Shown here piece by piece: positions 14,061 through 20,023 of a stretch of DNA of 20,023 nucleotides (its first letter is position 1; every line of letters starts with the position of its first letter). Origin of the DNA: DASYHS01 sp035998295 (lineage in GTDB: Bacteria; Pseudomonadota; Alphaproteobacteria; Azospirillales; Azospirillaceae); the NCBI RefSeq assembly GCF_035998295.1, contig NZ_DASYHS010000096.1, positions 1 to 20,023 of the forward strand, in the 5' to 3' direction. The notes under the pieces were generated by a model. The model ran no database searches. It was given only the letters and a program-made list of their open reading frames with translations, and was not told the origin of the DNA. A program made the position numbers and the translations under genes.

Positions 14061-14090
14061 AAAGGAATCGGCCCGGCCCCACCGGTCAGG
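14059..14090 (-). terminator. Possible intrinsic terminator after the thioesterase gene
   Basis: On the minus strand a GC-rich segment able to form short stems (CCGGTGGGGCCGGGCC) is followed by CCTTTTT. The stem is only four pairs in its simplest form, but the T-run is one of few in this GC-rich DNA. It overlaps the -35 region of the pentapeptide gene. It would end the methionine operon. Confidence 0.3.
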
Positions 14091-14589
14091 CCTGTCCGGG
14101 CGCGCGGTTGCCCGGCAATCCGATCGACCGGCCCACCTGCGGCGGACGGGCGACACCGGCATGCAGGGCCGCCAGTTCCGCCAGGGCGCGGGCATGGTCA
14201 TCGGTCATGGGGGCCGACAGCCGCGTGCGCATGTCGACATGGACGAGCATCAGCTCGTTGGTCGCGGCGATCCAGCCGCGGGTGCCGTGGCGCATGGTGT
14301 GGAAGAGATGGAAACGCTTCCCGTCCGCACCCAGGACCAGCGTCTCGAAGGCGAGCGGGTCGCCTTCGCGCACCTCGCGCAGGTAGTTCACATGCGCCTC
14401 GACCACGAAGACCGAACGGTTCTCGGCCTCCAGCCAGGCATGGCCGAGACCGACGCGGTCGAGCAGCGCGTCGGTCGCGTGGTCGAAGGCCAACACGTAG
14501 TAGGCCACGTTCATGTGGCCGTTGTAGTCGATCCATTCCGGGCGCACCGTCTCGGAATGGAGGCGAAGGGGCTCGGGAATGGCGTTCAT
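14086..14589 (-). CDS. Hotdog-fold acyl-CoA thioesterase (4HBT type)
   Basis: A 167-residue single-domain thioesterase. The signature WIDYNGHMNVAYYVLAFDHATDALL lies at residues 19-43; here shown in two parts: WIDYNGHMNVAYY (19-31) with the likely catalytic Asp21, then VLAFDHATDALLDRVG. The strand VEAHVNYLREVREGDPL continues the 4HBT fold. Related proteins act on 4-hydroxybenzoyl-CoA or betainyl-CoA thioesters; the substrate here cannot be named. Its ATG lies 16 bp after the metH stop, so it is probably the last gene of the methionine operon. A direct metabolic link to methionine is not obvious. The C-terminal 35 residues are Ala/Pro-rich and probably loose. Confidence 0.88.
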   Translation of the reverse strand: MNAIPEPLRLHSETVRPEWIDYNGHMNVAYYVLAFDHATDALLDRVGLGHAWLEAENRSVFVVEAHVNYLREVREGDPLAFETLVLGADGKRFHLFHTMRHGTRGWIAATNELMLVHVDMRTRLSAPMTDDHARALAELAALHAGVARPPQVGRSIGLPGNRAPGQA

Positions 14590-14605
14590 CGGTCCCCTCC
14601 GGCCG

Positions 14606-17600
14606 TCAAACCGAGAAGTACTTGGCCTTCGGGTGGTGGATCACGATGGCCGAGGTGCTCTGCTCGGGGTGGAGCTGGTGCTCGTCGCTGAGCTCGACCC
14701 CGATCCGCCCGGCGTCGAGCAGCCGCAGAAGCTGCTCCTGGTCCTCAAGGTTCGGGCAGGCGGGATAGCCGAAGCTGTAGCGCGAACCGCGGTAGCCCTG
14801 CTGGAGCATCCGGTCCACGTCCCGGTCGTCCTCGGCCGCGAAGCCCAGCTCGGCGCGGATGCGCTTGTGCACGTACTCGGCCATGGCCTCCGCCATCTCG
14901 ACCGAGACGCCGTGCAGGTACAGGTAGTCCTGGTACTTGTTCCGCTCGAACCAGTCCCGGGCGACGTCGGACGCCTTCTGGCCCATGGTGACGACCTGCA
15001 GGCCGATCACGTCGCGCTCCGCCGGCCCGCACGAGGCGTCCTTCAGGAAATCGGCGATGCAGTCGCCGTCCTCCTTGGCCTGGCGCGGGAGGGTGAAGCG
15101 CGCGAGTTCCGCCTCGCCGTCCTCGGCGAAGAGGATGACGTCGTTGCCCTCGGCCGCCGCCTTCCAGTAGCCGTAGGCCGCCTGCGGCAACAGGATCTCC
15201 TCCTGCGCGCAGCGCTCCAGCAACCGGAACAGGATCGGCCGCAGCTCGGTCCGGGCCCAGGTCTTGAACTCGTCGAGGGACTTGCCGTCCTTCCGGTATC
15301 CCCATTGGAGCTGGTAGAGCATCCGCTCGTTGAGATAGGGCACGAGGGTCTTGAGCGGCACCCGCTCGATGATCCGCGGCCCCCAGAACGGCGGCACGGG
15401 CACCGGCACGCCCTCGCCGAGGCGCTCGCGCCGCGCCCGGGCGGCGACGGGATCGGCGGGACCGGTCGCGGCCTCGGCGGCGCGGCCGAGCTTGCGCCGC
15501 TGGTTGGTGGCGCGGCCCTGGCGCTTGGCGTTCACCGCCTGGACGAAGGCGTCGAACTGGCCGGTGACGACGCGGTCCATCAGCGTCAGCCCGTCGAAGG
15601 CGTCGCGCGCGTAGGCGACGCGGCCGCTGGCGTAGGACTTCACGCAGTCCTCCTCGACATAGGCGCGCGTCAGCGCGGCCCCGCCGAGCAGCACCGGCAC
15701 GTCCAGCCCCTCGCGCGTCAGCTCCTCCAGGTTTTCCCGCATCACCACCGTCGACTTTACCAGCAGCCCCGACATCCCGATCGCGTTCGCCCGGTGCTCG
15801 CGCGCGGCCGACAGGATGGCGTGGATCGGCTGCTTGATGCCGAGATTGACCACGCGGTAGCCGTTGTTGGTGAGGATGATGTCGACGAGGTTCTTGCCGA
15901 TGTCGTGCACGTCGCCCTTCACGGTGGCGAGCACGATCGTCCCCTTCTCCTGGCCCTCGATGCGCTCCATCCGCGGCTCGAGATAGGCGACCGCCGCCTT
16001 CATGGTCTCGGCCGACTGGAGCACGAAGGGAAGCTGCATCTTGCCGGCGCCGAACAGCTCGCCGACCACCTTCATGCCGTCGAGCAGGAAGGTGTTGATG
16101 ATGTCGAGCGGCGAATGGGCCTGGAGCGCCAGTTCGAGGTCCGCCTCCAGGTCGTTGCGGTCGCCGTCGACGATGCGCTGCTTCAGCCGGTCCTCGACGG
16201 CGGCCGGGCGCTCCTTCTTGCGCGACGCCTCGGCCTTGCGCCCCTCGAACAGGGCGATGAAGGCATGCAGGGGGTCGTAGCCCTCGCGCCGGCGGTCGAA
16301 GATCAGGTCCTCGGCGGCGGCGACCTCGCTCTCCGGGATCTTGTGCAGGGGCAGGATCTTGGAGACGTGGACGATCGCGCCGGTCATGCCGCGCCGGACG
16401 GCGTGATCGAGGAAGACCGAGTTGAGGACGTGGCGGGCGGCAGGGCTCAGACCGAAGGAGATGTTGGACAGGCCGAGCACGATCTGGCAGCGCGGCATAT
16501 CCCTGGAGATCGCCTCGATCGCGTCGAGGGTCTCCAGGCCGAGGCGGCGGTCGTCCTCGTTGCCGGTGGCGACCGTGAAGGTCAGCGGGTCGAACAGCAG
16601 GTCCTCGGGCTGCAGCCCGTAGCGCCCGACCGCGAATTCGTAGAGCCGGCGCGCGACCGCGAGCTTGCGCTCGGCCGTCTTCGCCATGCCCTCCTCGTCG
16701 ATCGTCAGCGCGATGACGGCCGCGCCGAACTTGCGGGCCAGCGCCATGCGCAGGGCCGCCGGCTCCTCGCCGTCCTCGAAGTTGATGGAGTTGATGACCG
16801 GCTTGCCGCCGTGGCGCGCCAGCGCCTGCTCCAGCACGATGTACTCGGTCGAATCGATCACCAGCGGGGCGGTCACCGAGCCCGTGAAGCGGGTCACGAC
16901 CTCGTTCATCTCGGCCACCTCGTCGCGGCCGACGAAGGCGGTGCAGACGTCGAGCGCGTGGCTGCCCTCGCGCACCTGGTCGCGGGCCATGTCGACGCAG
17001 CCGTCCCAGTCGTGGCGCTCCTGCAGCTCGCGCCACTTCTTCGAGCCGTTGGCGTTGCAGCGCTCGCCGATCGACAGGTACGCGTTCTCCTGCCGCAGCG
17101 GCACCGCGTGGTACAGCGACGCGATGCTGGGCACCCAATGGACCGTGCGCCGGGCCGGCGTCGGCCGCAGCCGGTCGCCCCCGACCCGGCGCAGCATCGC
17201 GTCGATGGCCTGGATGTGCTCGATGTTGGTGCCGCAGCAGCCGCCGACCAGGTTGATGCCGTCCTCGACGACGAAGCGCTCGAGCCAGGTGGCCAGCTCG
17301 TCGGCCAGCAGCGGATAGCGCGTCATGCCGTCGACCAGCTCCGGCAGGCCGGCATTGGGCTGTACCGACAGCAGGCCTCGCCAGTTCTCCGACAGCCACT
17401 TCACGTGCTCGGCCATCTCGACCGGGCCGGTCGCGCAGTTGAGGCCCATCAGGGGCACGTCGAGCGCATCGATCACCGAGGCCGCCGCCGCCACGTCCGG
17501 GCCGACGAGCAAGGTGCCCGTCGTCTCGATCGTGACCTGCACGAAGATCGGGGTGGCGGCCCCCGCCTGCGCGCGCGCCGCCTTCACCGCGTTGACCGCC

Positions 17601-18100
17601 GCCTTGATCTGGAGCGTGTCCTGGCAGGTCTCGATCAGGATCGCGTCGACCTCGCCCGCGATCAGCCCCGACGCCTGGACGGTCAGCGCCTCCTCCAGGG
17701 GGCCGTAGGCGATGTGGCCGAGCGAGGGCAGGCGCGTGCCCGGGCCGACCGAGCCGATGACGAAGCGCTGCCTGCCGTCGGTGAAACCCTCGGCGGCCTC
17801 CCGCGCGATCTCCGCCGCCTTGCGGTTGATCTCGAACGCCCGGTCGGCGATGTCGAACTCGGCCAGCGTGATCGGCGAGGCGCCGAAGGTATTGGTCTCG
17901 ACCATGTCGGCCCCGGCCTCGAAATACCCGCGATGGATGTCGCGCACGAGGTCGGGACGGGACAGAACCAGCACGTCGGTGCAGTTCTCCTTGCCCCAGT
18001 AGTCGCGCTCGACGTCGAGGTCGAGCGCCTGCACGCGGCTTCCCATGCCTCCGTCGCACAGGAGAACGCGGTCTTTGAGCTGGTCGAGGAGATTGGCCAT
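14606..18100 (-). CDS. metH: Cobalamin-dependent methionine synthase MetH
   Basis: A 1164-residue enzyme that transfers a methyl group from 5-methyl-THF to homocysteine through cobalamin. All modules are present in order: homocysteine domain (about 1-305) with the zinc cysteines C222, C288 and C289 (NCATGP, GGCCGTN); pterin domain (about 335-620) with GERCNANGSKKW; B12 cap and Rossmann region (about 635-870) with GDVHDIGKNLVDIIL, whose His732 is the lower cobalt ligand, and the SGLLVKS and LLGGAALTR blocks; and the SAM-dependent reactivation domain (about 930-1164) with RYSFGYPACPN. It is slightly shorter than E. coli MetH (1227). A Pro/Ala/Arg linker precedes the last domain. GAAGAAGA serves as ribosome site. 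It lies 25 bp downstream of metF. Confidence 0.98.
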   Translation of the reverse strand: MANLLDQLKDRVLLCDGGMGSRVQALDLDVERDYWGKENCTDVLVLSRPDLVRDIHRGYFEAGADMVETNTFGASPITLAEFDIADRAFEINRKAAEIAREAAEGFTDGRQRFVIGSVGPGTRLPSLGHIAYGPLEEALTVQASGLIAGEVDAILIETCQDTLQIKAAVNAVKAARAQAGAATPIFVQVTIETTGTLLVGPDVAAAASVIDALDVPLMGLNCATGPVEMAEHVKWLSENWRGLLSVQPNAGLPELVDGMTRYPLLADELATWLERFVVEDGINLVGGCCGTNIEHIQAIDAMLRRVGGDRLRPTPARRTVHWVPSIASLYHAVPLRQENAYLSIGERCNANGSKKWRELQERHDWDGCVDMARDQVREGSHALDVCTAFVGRDEVAEMNEVVTRFTGSVTAPLVIDSTEYIVLEQALARHGGKPVINSINFEDGEEPAALRMALARKFGAAVIALTIDEEGMAKTAERKLAVARRLYEFAVGRYGLQPEDLLFDPLTFTVATGNEDDRRLGLETLDAIEAISRDMPRCQIVLGLSNISFGLSPAARHVLNSVFLDHAVRRGMTGAIVHVSKILPLHKIPESEVAAAEDLIFDRRREGYDPLHAFIALFEGRKAEASRKKERPAAVEDRLKQRIVDGDRNDLEADLELALQAHSPLDIINTFLLDGMKVVGELFGAGKMQLPFVLQSAETMKAAVAYLEPRMERIEGQEKGTIVLATVKGDVHDIGKNLVDIILTNNGYRVVNLGIKQPIHAILSAAREHRANAIGMSGLLVKSTVVMRENLEELTREGLDVPVLLGGAALTRAYVEEDCVKSYASGRVAYARDAFDGLTLMDRVVTGQFDAFVQAVNAKRQGRATNQRRKLGRAAEAATGPADPVAARARRERLGEGVPVPVPPFWGPRIIERVPLKTLVPYLNERMLYQLQWGYRKDGKSLDEFKTWARTELRPILFRLLERCAQEEILLPQAAYGYWKAAAEGNDVILFAEDGEAELARFTLPRQAKEDGDCIADFLKDASCGPAERDVIGLQVVTMGQKASDVARDWFERNKYQDYLYLHGVSVEMAEAMAEYVHKRIRAELGFAAEDDRDVDRMLQQGYRGSRYSFGYPACPNLEDQEQLLRLLDAGRIGVELSDEHQLHPEQSTSAIVIHHPKAKYFSV

Positions 18101-18125
18101 GGCGATCTTCTTCGGTGAGCGGTCG

Positions 18126-19031
18126 TCAGCCGGCGCAGACGGGCTGGCGCGGCCGGATGCCGAGCATCCGGCAGATCGCCACCGTCAGCTCGGCGCGGTT
18201 CAGCGTGTAGAAATGGAACTGCCGGACGCCCGCCCCGTGCAGGCGCCGGCACTGCTCGAAGGCGACGTTGGCGGCCACGAGCTGGCGCGTCTCCGGGTCG
18301 TCGTCGAGGCCCTCGAAAAGCTCGGCCATGCCGGGAGGGAGCTTCGCATTGCAGCTGCGCGCGAACTCCAGCGTCCGGGCGAAGTTGGTGATCGGCAGGA
18401 TGCCGGGAACGATCGGGACGGAGATGCCGGCCGCGGCCGCGCGGTCGCGGAAGCGCAGGAAGGCGTCGTCGTCGAAGAAGAACTGGGTGATCGCGCGCGT
18501 GGCGCCGGCGTCGATCTTGCGCCTGAGGTTTTCCAGGTCGTCCCCGGCGCTGCGCGCCTCGGGATGGGTCTCCGGATAGGCCGCGACGCTGATCTCGAAA
18601 TCGGCGACGCGCTTCAGCCCTTCTACGAGGTCGGCGGCATAGGCGTAGCCCCCGGGATGGGGGGCGTAGGCGGCGCCGGACAGCGGGCCGCCCGGCGGGT
18701 CGCCGCGGAGCGCCACGATGTGGCGGATGCCCGCGTCCCAGTAGCTGCGCGCGACCGCGTCGATCTCGTCGCGCGTGGCGCCGACGCAGGTCAGGTGCGC
18801 CGCCGCCAGGAGGCCGGTCTCGGCCTGGATCCGGCGGACGGTCGCGTGCGTGCGCTCACGGGTCGTCCCGCCGGCGCCGTAGGTCACCGAGACGAACGCG
18901 GGACCGAGGGGGGCGAGCCGGCGGATCGCGTCCCACAGCCCCTGCTCCATCTTCTCCGTCTTGGGCGGGAAGAATTCGAAGCTCACCGAAAGGCCTTCGG
19001 CGGACTGATGCAGGCCGGGGGCATTGCTCAT
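18126..19031 (-). CDS. metF: Methylenetetrahydrofolate reductase MetF
   Basis: A 301-residue FAD enzyme that reduces 5,10-methylene-THF to 5-methyl-THF, the methyl donor for MetH. It has the TIM-barrel family blocks SFEFFPPKTEKME (17-29; Glu19 matches the catalytic Glu28 of E. coli), VTYGAGGTTRERT (49-61), AHLTCVGATRDEI (78-90), ALRGDPPGG (107-115), YPETHPEA (152-159) and QFFFD (183-187). The length is normal. The frame is open upstream, but the ATG at 19031 is chosen because homology starts there and it overlaps the sahR stop by 4 bases (ATGA), showing translational coupling. Confidence 0.97.
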   Translation of the reverse strand: MSNAPGLHQSAEGLSVSFEFFPPKTEKMEQGLWDAIRRLAPLGPAFVSVTYGAGGTTRERTHATVRRIQAETGLLAAAHLTCVGATRDEIDAVARSYWDAGIRHIVALRGDPPGGPLSGAAYAPHPGGYAYAADLVEGLKRVADFEISVAAYPETHPEARSAGDDLENLRRKIDAGATRAITQFFFDDDAFLRFRDRAAAAGISVPIVPGILPITNFARTLEFARSCNAKLPPGMAELFEGLDDDPETRQLVAANVAFEQCRRLHGAGVRQFHFYTLNRAELTVAICRMLGIRPRQPVCAG

Positions 19032-20008
19032 TGCGACACTCCGGAAACCGAAAGGACGGGATTGGCGGCGGGAAGCTCGGCGGCGCCGCGGACGGACGGC
19101 CAGATCGTGACGGTCAGCGGGCCGCCGGGCAGATGCACGGGCGCGCCGCCGATCAGGCCGGCCGCTTCGAACCACAGGTCGATCTCCGAATTCTCGAAGC
19201 CGAGCCGCCGGTGCGCGTGCTCGACCCTGAGCGCGTCGAGATCGTGGCGGGAGAAGTCGACCAGCAGCAGCTGGCCGCCCGGACGCAGGACCCGCGCCGC
19301 CTCGGCGACCGCCTCGGCCGGTTCTTCGCAATAGTGGAGCACCTGATGGATCACGACGGCGTCGAAGGACCCGCTCGCGAAGGGGAGCTGGTACATGTCC
19401 GCCTGGCGCACTTGGCAGTTCCTCAGCAGGCCCTCGCGCTCCAGATTGGCGCGGGCGACCGCCAGCATCTCGCGCGATGCGTCGATGCCGACCGCGCGCG
19501 CCACCTTCGGGCCGAACAGCTCGATCATGCGGCCGGTGCCTGTCCCGATGTCGAGCAGGTCCTCGACGCCGGGGGAAAGCAACTGGACGAGCGCCTGCTC
19601 GACCTCGCGCTCGGGGACGTGGAGGCTGCGGATCTCATGCCAGCGGGCGGCGTTCTCGCTGAAGTACCGGGCGGCTGCCTCGGCCCGGCCGCGCTTGATC
19701 GCCTCCAGCCGCTCCAGGTCGAGCGCCAGTTCGGGATCGTCGGCCGGGATCTGGTCGACCAGCGTGCTCGCGAGTTCCGCGCCCGGACCGCGCTGGGTCA
19801 GCCGGTAGAAGGCCCAGGTCCCCTCGCGGAACCGGTCGAGCAGCCCCGCCTCGCACAGGAGCTTGAGGTGGCGCGACACGCGCGGCTGGCTCTGCCCGAG
19901 GATCTGGGTCAGTTCCGTGACGGTCAGCTCGCCATGGGCGCACAGCGCCATCAGCCGGAGGCGCGTGGGCTCGGCGGCGGCCTTCAGTGCTGTCAGCAGG
20001 AACTCCAT
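19028..20008 (-). CDS. sahR: SahR-type regulator: ArsR HTH fused to a SAM-methyltransferase-like domain
   Basis: A 326-residue two-domain protein. Residues 1-85 are an ArsR-type winged HTH (AEPTRLRLMALCAHGELTVT, ELTQILGQSQPRVSRHLKLL, EAGLLDRFREGTWAFYRL) without the usual metal-binding Cys motif. Residues 110-300 are a class I methyltransferase fold with motif I LDIGTGTGR (152-160), a following GIDAS, and FDAVVIHQVLHYCEEP. This matches SahR, described in Proteobacteria as a repressor of SAM-cycle genes (metH/metE, metF, ahcY, metK) that releases DNA on binding S-adenosylhomocysteine through the methylase-like domain. Its place as first gene before metF-metH fits. Whether it also methylates anything is unknown. 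A GGGAAGGGA ribosome site touches the ATG; the promoter and operator lie beyond the right edge. Confidence 0.9.
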   Translation of the reverse strand: MEFLLTALKAAAEPTRLRLMALCAHGELTVTELTQILGQSQPRVSRHLKLLCEAGLLDRFREGTWAFYRLTQRGPGAELASTLVDQIPADDPELALDLERLEAIKRGRAEAAARYFSENAARWHEIRSLHVPEREVEQALVQLLSPGVEDLLDIGTGTGRMIELFGPKVARAVGIDASREMLAVARANLEREGLLRNCQVRQADMYQLPFASGSFDAVVIHQVLHYCEEPAEAVAEAARVLRPGGQLLLVDFSRHDLDALRVEHAHRRLGFENSEIDLWFEAAGLIGGAPVHLPGGPLTVTIWPSVRGAAELPAANPVLSVSGVSQ

Positions 20009-20023
20009 TCCCTTCCCAATACC

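Noticed and set aside
14579..18118. A 1179-codon open frame antisense to metH
   Set aside because: It is rich in Arg, His, Gln and Asp without any domain, and metH is complete with every motif; it is a shadow frame.
18101..18125. SAM or SAH riboswitch between metF and metH
   Set aside because: Only 25 bp are available; control is better explained by SahR at the head of the operon, whose promoter lies outside the window.
1..20023. CRISPR arrays, insertion sequences, tRNA or rRNA genes
   Set aside because: No regular spaced repeats, transposase motifs, terminal inverted repeats or cloverleaf-like segments were found by reading; the only clear repeat is the coding one at 9777-9878.

Overview
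The window is very GC-rich (around 70% by eye) and densely coded, mostly in short directional runs. The gene set and its arrangement fit a free-living alphaproteobacterium, possibly Rhodospirillales-like. The markers used are a sahR-metF-metH operon, queA-tgt with a YhhQ-type transporter nearby, a GGDEF protein with an NYxxWY-type N-terminal region, and a LOG-family protein. The lineage is an inference from these genes; no rRNA or tRNA is present to support it.

Layout. (1) 1-4178: a queuosine region. On the minus strand lie a LysR regulator, queA and tgt (tgt is cut by the left edge). A YhhQ-type queuosine-precursor transporter is on the plus strand. Between the two parts sits a divergent LysR / epoxide-hydrolase-like pair with a 7-bp inverted repeat in its shared promoter. 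(2) 4179-8211, minus strand: a possible small proline-rich ORF, a penicillin-acylase-family Ntn hydrolase and a GH3-family acyl-amido synthetase, the last two only 3 bp apart. An amide-breaking and an amide-making enzyme thus appear to be co-transcribed. (3) 8330-9256: a LOG/TIGR00730 protein on the plus strand, ending in a perfect hairpin that includes its stop codon. (4) 9398-10523: two coupled genes of unknown function. The second has two exact HVPPPTRFG-type repeats, a short hydrophobic stretch and a C-terminal domain with a Cys/His pair. Its base composition changes sharply partway through. This is the least explained and most interesting part of the window. (5) 10537-14023, minus strand: a ClC chloride-channel homologue with two CBS domains, a GGDEF diguanylate cyclase without an inhibitory site, and a secreted pentapeptide-repeat protein, probably separate transcription units. 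(6) 14086-20008, minus strand: sahR-metF-metH followed by a hotdog thioesterase. The spacing (4-bp overlap, 25 bp, 16 bp) suggests one operon for methionine regeneration in the SAM cycle, controlled by an SAH-sensing repressor that carries a methyltransferase-like domain.

How the genes work together: QueA and Tgt make queuosine in tRNA, and the YhhQ-type protein would import its precursor. MetF makes the 5-methyl-THF that MetH uses to methylate homocysteine, and SahR would relieve repression when SAH builds up. The GH3/acylase pair could reversibly conjugate an acyl acid to an amine. The two-gene unit at 9398-10523 may encode an effector-like protein and a helper or partner; that is a hypothesis from architecture only.
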